From Gemmataceae bacterium (GTDB lineage: Bacteria; Planctomycetota; Planctomycetia; Gemmatales; Gemmataceae), in contig JAIBBI010000025.1 of the NCBI GenBank assembly GCA_019694755.1, forward strand, positions 1-47,365: DNA of 47,365 nt, given 5' to 3'. A model generated the notes under the pieces. It was not told where the DNA came from. It worked only from the letters and a program-made list of their open reading frames with translations, and ran no database searches. Both the position numbers and the translations under genes were made by a program. Shown here piece after piece: positions 18,101-26,179 of this stretch (the stretch's first letter is position 1; each line of letters opens with the position of its first letter).

Positions 18101-18446
18101 ATGCGCTGTTAGCGGCGGTCCCGTTGCGGAACATCAGGCCGCCCGAGGCGATGCCGTCTGCATCGGTCACGGACGTGACCTTCGCGGTGATCGAGCCGTC
18201 GCCGGTGATTTCCTTGTAACGGAAGTGGAACTGGTCGGAGGTGCCGGTCAGACCGTTGCCGGCCCCCTGCACGGTGAGCGTGCCCGTCGTCGAGGTGGTG
18301 GCAGTACCTACGGTCGCGGGCTGACCGACGCCGGCATCGCCCCACCAGGTGGCGACGGCGGGGACTTCGCGGGCTTCCAGCTTTTCGAGTTGACGAAGAA
18401 GCGTGCCGATCTTGCGGATCTTGAGTGCGAACGTGCTGTCGGACAT
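15153..18446 (-). CDS. Large exported glycoside hydrolase-like protein with CBM, Ig-like and dockerin domains
   Basis: A 1097-aa protein. Residues 15-28 (LEKLEAREVPAVA) are a LEPR-XLL-like export motif. Domains in order: concanavalin-like beta-sandwich (about 30-205); a clan-A-like glycoside hydrolase region (about 215-740) with candidate acid/base E467 (YVEWSNEVWNWG) and nucleophile E626 (MVAYEGGPDTFG); a carbohydrate-binding-like sandwich (about 745-880); one or two Ig-like domains (about 885-1035); and a C-terminal type I dockerin-like pair of calcium loops (DVDGDRDVDSTDY, DYDGNGTVDSLDF). The role should be polysaccharide attack outside the cytoplasm; the substrate is not evident. The start at 18446 has GAGGA about 6-7 nt upstream. 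The catalytic assignments are inference. Confidence 0.8.
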   Translation of the reverse strand: MSDSTFALKIRKIGTLLRQLEKLEAREVPAVATWWGDAGVGQPATVGTATTSTTGTLTVQGAGNGLTGTSDQFHFRYKEITGDGSITAKVTSVTDADGIASGGLMFRNGTAANSAFAAVTRSTNGTWSFSLRSTPDGLVSTATYAGPSAQFAKLVRNGPLFSAYVSANGQDGSWTLVGTGAFAAGNTLTVGAAVTSLGSNSLASGVFENLTIADPPPLGANLEEVIDWAYSNSFVDMTKQAREFMTADSFQPVAVDANGWPTADSMIIFQSGLTNQAHIYNGTYKLSFTGQATIDKWVSPATVSNIVYDSATNTTTADVTLSASASSEWYLGIVFRNTKRTAASPVGSGVMNVRMIRPGYNPATAPTFTTEFTNQLKGFTTLRFMDWLETNHSTVANWSERTPMNYARQTYHGVAWEYIVQLGNQLGKDIWINVPTNATNDYVTNLATYLKNNLNPDRAVYVEWSNEVWNWGFQQCGTNYNAAIAEVNAGTGAYNYDGDTNAGFWAWRRVGEQIRRISDGFRAVWGDAAMNTRVRPVLAAQSANPETFRQAVKYINDRYGDVSRYVYALAGAPYFSLGSVDTNPNLTVDQVIAGLQAAMQSAPEAMAYSQLAALAQGNGLKMVAYEGGPDTFGSNNIQAKKASQLDPRMQQIVVDYLNQWFSNGGGLFNWFTAGATNWDSPYGTWGLTNDMTNTNTPKIRAINQVLAGSTPSYMGGEALPSTFSAQATVGSTVRTGNRYFAPGQPLEYMLCAPANGQFTFRLGYATDVAGRSFRITLNGKVIQTVNLPTTPTWDTYMDAPAVTLNLQAGQNVLKIEAVGTGFMISNLKFTTAATATTLSASSTGSLTANVAACAGGVATGMVNFYAGSTMLGSANLDATGKASFTPSSVPAGNQIFSAVFVGSSTFATSTSQGVARPGSNPSSTDVTSPATPPTVTSVVIGNGAVQRSIVRSISVTFDRVVTLLPGAFELTLVGGIAPTVSVMTSTVAGKTMATLTFGGTGIVAGSLADGVYSLRLVASKVVDAALPGNVMAADRVDTFHRLYGDVDGDRDVDSTDYTAFRIAYLATPVFTAFDYDGNGTVDSLDFRQFSLRFGRRL

Positions 18447-18629
18447 GACCAGTCCTCGCGCGCAGCGGGTCGAAGCCTGCTGCGCAAGCCGGAGGCGTCG
18501 GTCGTGCATCACTGCGCGACTTGGCGGACAGGACCGCGCGACGCCGGGGGTGCGTCTTTTGACGGGAGGGTTTTCCGACAGGGTGGTCGGGCGGCGAGGG
18601 GGTCGCATTCGCCCTGTCGAATCGACTGT

Positions 18630-18658
18630 ACTCTAGGTTACTATTTTGCGGGCGTCAA
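18630..18658 (-). promoter_or_regulatory. Sigma70-type promoter for the large glycosidase gene
   Basis: On the minus strand TTGACG (18658-18653) and TAGAGT (18635-18630) are 17 nt apart, giving a leader of about 180 nt to the ATG at 18446. Confidence 0.5.
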
Positions 18659-18722
18659 ACGGGCGCGTCCCGGAAGCGACGGCGGGCGCGGGAGATCCCG
18701 TCGCCCGGCCCGAAATCACTCT

Positions 18723-21700
18723 CTATTTGGCGGACTTCGCCCGCTGAAGCTGGCGCTGGGCCGCCTGGTCGCCCGGCGCGATCTTCAGGGCGGCTTCGTA
18801 CGCCGCGACCGCCTCCGCCGACTTCCGGGCGAGCAACGCCTTGCCGCCCAGGTCCATCTGACGGGCGTATTCGGCCCGGGTCGTTGCGGCGGGGTCGCCG
18901 GGAAGAGCCTTCAGCGCTTCGAGATAAGCCGATCGGGCGTCGGCATACTTGCCCTGCCGCTCGGCCGTCGCCCCGTCGCCCATCTTCTTCGTGTACTCGA
19001 CCGGGGGGCCCTTCTTCGCCTGCTCCTTCGGCAGCGGCGGCGGCGACTTCGGTTGCTCCAACTTGGGCTGCTCCTTCGGCAGCGGCGGCGACTTCGGTTG
19101 CTCCGCCTTCGGCTGCTCCTTCGGCAGTGGCGGTGGCGTCACCACTTTGGGCTGCTCCTTGGGCAGCGGCGGCGGTGTCACCACTTTGGGCTGTTCCTTC
19201 GGCAGCGGCGGCGGCGTCTCCGCTTTGGGCTGCTCCTTCGGCAGCGGGGGAGGAGTCACGACCTTGGGCTGTTCCTTCGGCATTGCCGGCGGTTGCTGCT
19301 GCTTGGCCATCGCGGCGGCAGCGGCGGCGGCAGCAGCGTCCGCCTTCAATTTCGCTTCCGCGTCGGCGCGGGCCTGATCCGCCGCCTTCTGTTTGGCCGA
19401 CTCGCTCAGCGACTTGCGGGCGGCCACCCACTGCCCGATCTGCTGGTCGACATCCGGATTCGGCCGAATCCGTCGGGCCTGATTAGCCAGGTCGATCGCC
19501 TCGTCGAAGCGGTTGTTCCCCGCCAACTTCTTCGCGTTGTCCATGAGTCGTGCAAACTCACGCTGGTCCCGCTCTTCGTCGCGTGCTTTGCGGGCGCGCT
19601 CCTCTTCGTCCCGGCGCCGGCGGTCGCGCTCGGTCTGCTCGCGCAACCGAGCGATCTCCTCGTCGCGCTGCTTTCGCAGGGCGGCTTCGCGGGCGGCCGA
19701 CTCCTCGGCCGCCCGCAACCGGGCCGATTCCGCCATCCGGGCTCGGACCGCATCGTGTTCGCGGATCAGGTCTGCCGACTTGTCGATGGCGAGCGCGGCC
19801 GTGAATAGCTCGGCCGACTGCTGCCACTGCTGCTTGTCGCGGGCCGCCCGCGCCTGCACGACGAGTCGTTCGTACGCGGCTCGTTGTTGACGCTGCCGGT
19901 CCGCTTCGGCCACCGCGGCCGCGGCCCGCTCGGCCTGCGCACGCGCGGCCGCCGACTCGCGCATCAACAGCTCCTGCTGTTCGCGCTGGCGGACCATCGC
20001 CAACCGTGCGGCTTCCTGATCCGACCGCCGGCGGTCGGCAATCTCCGCCATCCGCGCCTGACGCTCGGCCTGGAGAAGCAGTGATTGCACCTGCACGTCG
20101 TCGGGCCGGGCCTTCAGGCACTGCTGATAAATACCGATTGCCTGGGGGAACTGGCCCTGCGACAAATGCCCTTCCGCCTGGCCGATCAGAACCTGGAACG
20201 AGTCGGCCTGCTGGAGGCGGGCGACGCGGATGTTGGGGTCGGTCAGCATCCACCGGGCGATCTCGGGCAGGCGCAGCTTCAGCTCGACGGGATTGCGGGC
20301 GACGATCGTGGCCATGTCGATGCGTGCGCCGATCGCCGCATCCAGCAGATGTGCGGTCACTTCGAGTCCTCGCCGCGTCTGACGGATAGTGCCGACGAGA
20401 AAGTACCGGGCGTCGAGCGCCTGGCCGAGGTAGGCCCGGGCGGCCGGGTCGATAATCACATCGCGTAGCGTCAGCCCCAGCCGGCCCATGTACCACGAGA
20501 CGGTCCCGCGATCGAGCACGTCGTAGGGCGGCTGGTAATACGGTGCGAGCATCTGCGCCGTCCAGGTGCCCAGCCCCGGCTGGACGGTCCCGTCACCCGG
20601 CGAGACGAAGTCGAGCACGACAATCCGCTGGCGCGGCGGCGGGGGCGGCGGCATCGAGGGCCGGCATCGGTCGAGCCGGACCTGGATGTCGGTCTGGCCC
20701 GGGTTCAGATTCAGGGCCAACTGATATTGAGCATGGGCATCCCGCAGCAGCCCCCGGCGGAACAGGTTGTCGCCGAGTTCCAGCGCGAGGTGCGTCACGC
20801 GGAGGCGTGCTTTGTGGTCTTTCTCCAGCACCAGCGACATGCCGAGCCCGCCCGGCGGAGTAACGGGCGGCAGCCGACCGAAATCATCGACCAGTACGCC
20901 GCCCAGCGTCGGCGGGCGCAGGGTAACGGGCACGATGGCCGCGGGCGGCGGGCCGCCCGGCGGAGGTGGCGGGGGCAATGGCCCCTGCTCGATCACGTTT
21001 ACCGGCGGCTGCTGGGTCAGTGTCTGCTCGTACTGCCGCAATTCCGCGTCGCTCATCTGCAGCATCAGCGCGAGGTTCGGCAGCATCGCCATCATCGATC
21101 GCGGGTCGGCCGCGGCCACCCGTGCGGTCTGCACGACCAGCCCTGATTGGGCTTCGACCATCCGGGCCTGTACGACGATCCCTCCGAAGCTCGGCGTCAC
21201 GCTCCCGAGGACGATGTAGCGGACGTTGGCGAGCCGGGCGAGTTCGCGTCGCGACCCGTCATTGGACCACACGTCGCCCGCCTCCAGGCGTAGCTCGTTC
21301 ACGACCTTGTCGACCTGCTGACGTTCGACGATGTCGAACCGGCCGCGGAACTTCGGCATCAGCTCCTCGGCAACGACCCGGCCGGGGTTCGGGATACCGA
21401 TATCGCCCCGGACTTCGAAGTCGGCGATGGCTACACGGTCACGGCGGTTCTGCACCGCTAATGCGCAGGCGTCCCAATCGGCTCGATTCTCCGGCGTGTC
21501 CCAGAGTGCCCCGGCCTGGCGGTAAAGATCCATTGCCGCGTCGACCCGCGCAGGGTCGCGCCGCAACTCGAACGCCTGCCTGCGGAGGTCGTCGTACTTC
21601 GCGAGCGTCTGTCGGAGTTGATCCGCCTGCTGCTGCACCGCGGGGTCTGGACGGGCGGCCAGCGACTGGTCGTAGGCGATCACGGCCGCCCGCAGGTTGC

Positions 21701-22244
21701 GGTTGGTGGCCGCGGCTTCGGCCTCCTTGCGGAACTGGTCGGCGCGGGCGGCATCCGGCCCGCCGGCGAGGAGTGCGTCGGCCTGGCGCTTGAGCGCGGC
21801 AAACGTGTCGCCCTCGGCCCCGCCGCCGAACTGGCCCAGCGCGAGACCGGCGAGTCGGGCCGCCTCGTCGGCCCGGCCCTGCTTGAGTACGACGCGGATG
21901 TCGTCGGCCGCCCGACCGGCCAGATTCTGCTGCTCGATCCGCTGCTTCAGCCGGTCGATTTCGCCGCGGACCAGATCGGTGTCTTTCGCCGTCCGCGCCT
22001 TCTCCAGAGCCGCGAGCGCGGGGGCCAATTGGCCTTCCGAAAGTCGGGCCATCGCCTCGCCGAGGGCGGCATCGTATTGTGCTTCCGCACTCAGGGGAAC
22101 GGGCGGCAACGCGGGCACGGCCACGTCAGACGTCGGTGTCGCGGTCGCGCCGGTCGGCGCGGGCACGGCCGGCGGTGAGGCAGGACGGCCGCATCCCGCC
22201 ACGGCCATCCCGATAAATGCAGTCAGCAGAATCCTACGCGACAT
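18723..22244 (-). CDS. Large lipoprotein with two CsgG-like domains, coiled coil, Pro-Lys repeats and TPRs
   Basis: A 1173-aa lipoprotein (MSRRILLTAFIGMAVAGC, lipobox VAGC). After a helical/TPR-like N-terminal part, a CsgG-like domain occupies about residues 265-420 (RVAIADFEVRGDIGIP, FDIVERQQVDKVVNEL, RYIVLGSVTPSFGG). A second, more divergent copy spans about 533-680 (RIVVLDFVSPGDGTVQ, YDVLDRGTVSWYMG, YFLVGTIRQTRRG). Then come a TPR, a long charged coiled coil (about 735-960), seven PLPKEQPK-type repeats (about 985-1078) and C-terminal TPRs. CsgG itself is the outer-membrane curli pore; here a surface scaffold or regulator is an equally fair guess. The start at 22244 has GGAG 8 nt upstream. 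Confidence 0.78.
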   Translation of the reverse strand: MSRRILLTAFIGMAVAGCGRPASPPAVPAPTGATATPTSDVAVPALPPVPLSAEAQYDAALGEAMARLSEGQLAPALAALEKARTAKDTDLVRGEIDRLKQRIEQQNLAGRAADDIRVVLKQGRADEAARLAGLALGQFGGGAEGDTFAALKRQADALLAGGPDAARADQFRKEAEAAATNRNLRAAVIAYDQSLAARPDPAVQQQADQLRQTLAKYDDLRRQAFELRRDPARVDAAMDLYRQAGALWDTPENRADWDACALAVQNRRDRVAIADFEVRGDIGIPNPGRVVAEELMPKFRGRFDIVERQQVDKVVNELRLEAGDVWSNDGSRRELARLANVRYIVLGSVTPSFGGIVVQARMVEAQSGLVVQTARVAAADPRSMMAMLPNLALMLQMSDAELRQYEQTLTQQPPVNVIEQGPLPPPPPPGGPPPAAIVPVTLRPPTLGGVLVDDFGRLPPVTPPGGLGMSLVLEKDHKARLRVTHLALELGDNLFRRGLLRDAHAQYQLALNLNPGQTDIQVRLDRCRPSMPPPPPPRQRIVVLDFVSPGDGTVQPGLGTWTAQMLAPYYQPPYDVLDRGTVSWYMGRLGLTLRDVIIDPAARAYLGQALDARYFLVGTIRQTRRGLEVTAHLLDAAIGARIDMATIVARNPVELKLRLPEIARWMLTDPNIRVARLQQADSFQVLIGQAEGHLSQGQFPQAIGIYQQCLKARPDDVQVQSLLLQAERQARMAEIADRRRSDQEAARLAMVRQREQQELLMRESAAARAQAERAAAAVAEADRQRQQRAAYERLVVQARAARDKQQWQQSAELFTAALAIDKSADLIREHDAVRARMAESARLRAAEESAAREAALRKQRDEEIARLREQTERDRRRRDEEERARKARDEERDQREFARLMDNAKKLAGNNRFDEAIDLANQARRIRPNPDVDQQIGQWVAARKSLSESAKQKAADQARADAEAKLKADAAAAAAAAAMAKQQQPPAMPKEQPKVVTPPPLPKEQPKAETPPPLPKEQPKVVTPPPLPKEQPKVVTPPPLPKEQPKAEQPKSPPLPKEQPKLEQPKSPPPLPKEQAKKGPPVEYTKKMGDGATAERQGKYADARSAYLEALKALPGDPAATTRAEYARQMDLGGKALLARKSAEAVAAYEAALKIAPGDQAAQRQLQRAKSAK
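19009..19290 (-). repeat. In-gene tandem repeat coding PLPKEQPK units
   Basis: Seven units of 13-16 codons, each with the core PLPKEQPK followed by VVTPP, AETPP, AEQPKSP or LEQPKSPP. They code for a stiff, positively charged proline-rich linker like a periplasm-spanning or wall-binding segment. Copy number may vary between strains. Confidence 0.85.
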
Positions 22245-22323
22245 CAGCGGTACTCCGTCCAATTCCCGGTGCGCATCATCCTATCTGCGGGACGAGCCAG
22301 TCGGCACCCTCTTGCGCAGTCGA

Positions 22324-22353
22324 TTGCAATCGCGGGGCCGGCCGGGATAAGAT
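22324..22353 (+). promoter_or_regulatory. Candidate promoter of the histidine kinase gene overlapping a palindrome
   Basis: TTGCAA (22324-22329) and TAAGAT (22348-22353) are 18 nt apart. The -35 lies within the 12-bp perfect palindrome CGATTGCAATCG (22321-22332). The -10 is only 6 nt from the ATG, so the transcript would be nearly leaderless. Confidence 0.3.
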
Positions 22354-22359
22354 GACGGC

Positions 22360-23760
22360 ATGACGCAGCGATTTCACGGCTGGCGGCTGGCCCTGCCCAG
22401 CATCGTGTCGAGCCTACTCCTCCTCGGCCTGTGCGGCGCGATCGCGTATTCACTTCATTACCTCCAGACCCAGACGTCCGAAGAACTGACCGAGAACATC
22501 GACAGCCGGTATGCGGCCGGGCGACTGTCGCAGCGGGTGGAGGAGCTATTACTGGCGCACGCACGAGATGCGACAAATGTCGTCGACTTGCAGAAAGGCG
22601 TACTGGACCAGCTCGAACGTATGGAAGGGCTGGCCGACAAGGCGACCGAAAGTCGACTGGTTGGGGAAACACGTAGCGAATTCAATCTCTATCAAGGCCT
22701 CTGGCAGCAGCGAAAGAGCGACGCAATTCAGCACTTGGAGAGGTCGCTTCGGTTTTCGAACGATTTGCGGGACTTCAATAACGACCAGGTCGTTCTCGCG
22801 AAAAGACAAAGCCAGCGCACCGTGGAAAAGCTTGCCTGGGGCCTGGCCGGCGTTGGGGTCGCAGGATCGGTCGGAGGTCTGATCCTCGGGGTGGCCATCA
22901 TGCGCTGGTATCGCCGAGGCGTCCGCTCGCTCCATGTCCACGTCCGGGCGGCAGCCGGCGCGCTGGGGCAGGACCTCCCGCCGGTTGAGGTGGCCGGCGA
23001 CAGCCTCGAGGAACTTCGCGGACGGGTCCAGCTCGTCGTCCGCGAAGTCGAGACGGTCGTGCTGCGACTGCAACAGTCGGAGCGCGAAGTTCTCCGGGCC
23101 GAGCAGCTGGCGGCAGTCGGCCAACTGGCCGCCGGCATGGCCCACGAAATTCGCAACCCTCTCACCGCGATCAAAATGCTCGTTGACACGCAACGCGAAG
23201 ACGCACTCTCCCGCGGCATACCGGTCGACGACTACGACCTGATCCGCGACGAACTCAAGCGCGTCGAACGGTCGCTCGACTCATTCCTCAACTTCGCCCG
23301 GCTACCCCGCCCGGAAAAGTCGCGGCAGGACCTGTCCCGCCTCGTCCGCCAAACCATTTCACTCCTGCAGGGCCGGGCCCAGCACCAGAAGGTCAAACTC
23401 GAGTTCCACCCGCCGACCACGCCAGTTTCCGTCGATGCCGACGGCGGGCAGATCGTGCAGGTGCTCGTGAATCTCGCGCTCAACGCGCTCGACGCCATGC
23501 CGGCCGGCGGCACGCTGCGCGTTGAACTCAAGGCGCCCGCGCCCGACGCCGTCGAGGTCGACCTGCTCGACACTGGCCCGGGAATTGCCCCGGAGATGCT
23601 GCCGCGATTGTTCGAGCCGTTCGCCTCGAACAAGGAGGCCGGGCTCGGCCTCGGGCTGGTAACATCCCGGAGGATCATCGAGGATCACGGCGGGCGACTG
23701 CTGGCGACCAACCGCCCCGGTGGCGGCGCGTGTTTCACCGTCCACCTCCCGGCCGCGTAA
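22360..23760 (+). CDS. Membrane sensor histidine kinase (NtrB/ZraS-like)
   Basis: A 466-aa kinase. A membrane segment at about residues 13-33 and another at about 161-184 enclose a helical sensor domain of about 125 residues. A HAMP-like linker follows. The phospho-acceptor is H262 (GMAHEIRNPLTAIK); the ATP-binding part has the N box (VLVNLALNALDAMP), G1 (DTGPGI), F box (LFEPFASNKEAG) and G2 (GLGLGL). It would autophosphorylate on an envelope signal and pass phosphate to the response regulator encoded 13 nt downstream. The signal is unknown; the sensor domain has no recognisable ligand motif. Confidence 0.9.
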   Translation: MTQRFHGWRLALPSIVSSLLLLGLCGAIAYSLHYLQTQTSEELTENIDSRYAAGRLSQRVEELLLAHARDATNVVDLQKGVLDQLERMEGLADKATESRLVGETRSEFNLYQGLWQQRKSDAIQHLERSLRFSNDLRDFNNDQVVLAKRQSQRTVEKLAWGLAGVGVAGSVGGLILGVAIMRWYRRGVRSLHVHVRAAAGALGQDLPPVEVAGDSLEELRGRVQLVVREVETVVLRLQQSEREVLRAEQLAAVGQLAAGMAHEIRNPLTAIKMLVDTQREDALSRGIPVDDYDLIRDELKRVERSLDSFLNFARLPRPEKSRQDLSRLVRQTISLLQGRAQHQKVKLEFHPPTTPVSVDADGGQIVQVLVNLALNALDAMPAGGTLRVELKAPAPDAVEVDLLDTGPGIAPEMLPRLFEPFASNKEAGLGLGLVTSRRIIEDHGGRLLATNRPGGGACFTVHLPAA

Positions 23761-23773
23761 TTCCCGGAGCGCC

Positions 23774-25228
23774 ATGGCCTCGATACTGCTGATCGACGAC
23801 GAACCCGCCATCCGCCACGCGTTCGGCCGTGCGTTCCGCGCTCCCGCCTTCCACCTGCAATCCGCGGCCACCATCGCAGAAGGGCTCGGTATTCTCGGGG
23901 ATACCGACAATTTCGACGTAGTGATCCTCGACATTCACCTGCCGGATTCCCAAGGGCTCCATGGATTCGAGAGGGTCCACAGCCTCGCTCCGAAGGTGCC
24001 GATCATTCTCATCACCGGGCACGGCACGACAGACCTGGCCATCGAGGCCATCAAGCGCGGCGCGTACGAGTACCTGCTCAAGCCCCTGGAACTCGACACG
24101 CTGCGCGATCTGGTCGCACGGGCCTGCGCCAGCCGGCGACTTCAGGACGCACCGACGATCGCAGCCGAACCGGAAACGGAGGCGACCGGCGACGCGCTCG
24201 TCGGGCGGTGCCCCGCGATGCAGGAGGTGTACAAGGCCATCGGCCGGGTCGCCCCGACCGATGCCACGGTCCTGATCCTGGGCGCGAGCGGCACCGGCAA
24301 GGAACTCGTCGCCCGCGCGATCGTACACCACTCGCGGCGTTCGGCCGGGCCGTTTCTCGCCATAAACTGTGCGGCCATCCCGGAAGCCCTCCTGGAAAGC
24401 GAGTTGTTCGGCCACGAGCGCGGCTCCTTTACCGGGGCCGACCGCCGGCGCGTCGGGCGGTTCGAGCAGTGCGACGGCGGCACGCTATTTCTCGACGAAG
24501 TCGGCGACATGACTCCCCTCACGCAGACGAAAGTCCTGCGGGTCCTTCAGGAGCAGAAGTTCGAACGCGTCGGCGGCTCGGAGACCATCCATACCAACGT
24601 CCGCATCATTGCCGCGACTAATGCCGACCTCGAGAAACTGGTCGCGGCCGGGCAGTTTCGGGCCGATCTGTATTACCGGCTGAATGTGTTCACGGTCCGC
24701 CTGCCCGCGCTGGCCGACCGGCTCGACGACCTCGATTTGCTGACCTCATACTTCATCCGGCGGTTCAGTCGGGAGTTGGGCATGACCTGCCCCATCGTCC
24801 CCGCCGAGACTTTGGCCGCGCTGAAGCGTTACCCCTGGCCGGGCAACGTCCGCGAATTGCAAAGCGTCTTGAAGCAGTCGCTACTTCATTTGCGCGGGAG
24901 CGTCCTGCTGCCGGAGTTCCTACCATCGCTGGCGGGCGTCGCGACGCCGGCCGCGCTCGACGACTCGGCCTCGTATTGGGACCGGTTTGTGACGGCGCGA
25001 ATCGCCGCCAGCTCGAATCTGATTTACGACGAGGCCATGGCCATCATGGAGCGCGAAGTGATTACGCGGGTGCTTCGAGCCACCGAGGGGAATCAGGTCC
25101 AGGCGGCCAAGATGCTCGGGATCACGCGTGGAAGCTTGAGGACCAAAATTCGGCTCTACAAGATCTCCATCGGCCGAACAATATGGTCAGAAGACGAGCA
25201 GGACGATCAACAGACGACCAACTCCTGA
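23774..25228 (+). CDS. Sigma54-dependent response regulator (NtrC family)
   Basis: A 484-aa protein. The receiver domain (about 1-120) has acidic DD near residue 10 and phospho-site D53 ([10 protein letters not shown]). The AAA+ domain (about 145-375) has Walker A GASGTGKE, Walker [13 protein letters not shown] and R-finger region [12 protein letters not shown]. The sigma54-contact loop at residues 217-222 reads GSFTGA, where GAFTGA is the commonest form. A Fis-type helix-turn-helix ends the protein ([20 protein letters not shown]). It should activate sigma54 promoters when phosphorylated by the kinase upstream. The start at 23774 has CGGAG upstream and aligns with [11 protein letters not shown]. 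Confidence 0.92.
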   Translation: MASILLIDDEPAIRHAFGRAFRAPAFHLQSAATIAEGLGILGDTDNFDVVILDIHLPDSQGLHGFERVHSLAPKVPIILITGHGTTDLAIEAIKRGAYEYLLKPLELDTLRDLVARACASRRLQDAPTIAAEPETEATGDALVGRCPAMQEVYKAIGRVAPTDATVLILGASGTGKELVARAIVHHSRRSAGPFLAINCAAIPEALLESELFGHERGSFTGADRRRVGRFEQCDGGTLFLDEVGDMTPLTQTKVLRVLQEQKFERVGGSETIHTNVRIIAATNADLEKLVAAGQFRADLYYRLNVFTVRLPALADRLDDLDLLTSYFIRRFSRELGMTCPIVPAETLAALKRYPWPGNVRELQSVLKQSLLHLRGSVLLPEFLPSLAGVATPAALDDSASYWDRFVTARIAASSNLIYDEAMAIMEREVITRVLRATEGNQVQAAKMLGITRGSLRTKIRLYKISIGRTIWSEDEQDDQQTTNS

Positions 25229-25326
25229 GCCAATCGACCCGCTTACCAAGTCGCGAAAACCCGGAAAACGCGGCCTGGAAGCTGTTTTTTCGATTGGCAC
25301 GAATACTGCATCAGAAAGGTCAAAAG

Positions 25327-25447
25327 GGGCGTGAGCCCTTGACTCTCAAGGGATGTGTCGGGTTCAGGTTTATCGCGGATGAAGGGGCTCGATTCCGCGG
25401 TAGATCTCCGACATCCATTCCGGATACCGAGTCAAGGGCTCACGCCC
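25327..25447. repeat. Short inverted-repeat element (MITE-like), 19-bp perfect ends
   Basis: GGGCGTGAGCCCTTGACTC (25327-25345) recurs as its exact reverse complement at 25429-25447, enclosing 83 bp without coding potential. It lies in the gap after the response regulator gene. As RNA it could also fold into a long-armed hairpin and end transcription. I saw no second copy in the window. Confidence 0.6.
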
Positions 25448-25469
25448 TGACATTTTGCGCCGGACCTGA

Positions 25470-25898
25470 TCAGTCACTTTCCATCTCGTTCAACACGTCT
25501 TCCAGAACATCTTCTGCGACGTAAATGGGAACCCGGGCCGTGACGGCGAGGGCGATCGCGTCGCTGGGCCGGGCGTCGACCTCGGTCAGTTCGCCGTCCT
25601 TGCGGATACGGATACGGGCGTAATACGTGTGCTCGCGCAGCTCGCTGATCACCACGTCCTGCAGGTCGCCGCCGAGCGATTCAATCACGGAGTTGATCAG
25701 GTCGTGGGTCAGCGGCCGGGGGTTGACGATGTTCTTCACCCGCCGGTCGATGCTGGTGGCTTCGAAAATGCCGATCACGATCGGAAAGCTGCGGAGGTCC
25801 TGGGAATTGGAGCCGTCATCGACTTCGCGGAGCAGGATGATCTGCCGTTCGGAGATCTCGCTGATGATGATCCGCTTGAGTTCCATCTGGACGGGCAC
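25470..25898 (-). CDS. Bifunctional nuclease family protein (BFN, DUF151)
   Basis: A 142-aa protein of the DUF151/bifunctional nuclease family: MELKRIIISEISERQIILLREVD, FPIVIGIFEATSI, RPLTHDLINSVIESLGGDLQDVVI and the conserved EVDARPSDAIALAVTARVPIYVAE. Plant members act as DNase/RNase; in bacteria the role is unclear. The start is a GTG at 25898 (VPVQMELKRI), as homologues usually have a few residues before MEL; an ATG at 25886 is possible. It ends with an acidic tail (DVLEDVLNEMESD). A near-consensus promoter lies upstream. It is transcribed alone, convergent with the two-component genes. Confidence 0.88.
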   Translation of the reverse strand: MPVQMELKRIIISEISERQIILLREVDDGSNSQDLRSFPIVIGIFEATSIDRRVKNIVNPRPLTHDLINSVIESLGGDLQDVVISELREHTYYARIRIRKDGELTEVDARPSDAIALAVTARVPIYVAEDVLEDVLNEMESD

Positions 25899-25965
25899 GG
25901 TCGCCTCGCTTTGCCGCAGGTCGTCCGACGCCGGGACGGAGGGGAAAAGAACGCTGAATGGAGCA

Positions 25966-25995
25966 ATTATAAGAGTGCGGGCGGGAGCGGGTCAA
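25966..25995 (-). promoter_or_regulatory. Near-consensus sigma70 promoter for the BFN gene
   Basis: On the minus strand TTGACC (25995-25990) and a perfect TATAAT (25971-25966) are 18 nt apart, 68 nt before the GTG start. This is the best promoter match in the window. Confidence 0.65.
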
Positions 25996-26179
25996 GCAGC
26001 CTGCGCAATCCGCAGAATCGCCAAGCACGGCCGGCGCAATCGGACCATCGGGGCAGGGCGATTCCGCAGGGTCGCGACGTTCCCGCTGGCGTTCGGCCCG
26101 TCATACGGTACGATGTAGTCAAGTCTTGCGGAGCGCGACGGGCTGGCCCGTCACGCGCCCCGATGGGGAGAAAGGACTT

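Noticed and set aside
19009-19290. Possible CRISPR or DNA repeat array
   Set aside because: The repeat is codon-periodic and lies within an open frame; it encodes PLPKEQPK protein repeats and has no spacers of constant length.
16617-19808. A 1063-codon plus-strand open frame across the glycosidase and CsgG genes
   Set aside because: It spans two real antisense genes and their promoter region; the translation is low-complexity Arg/Gly-rich.
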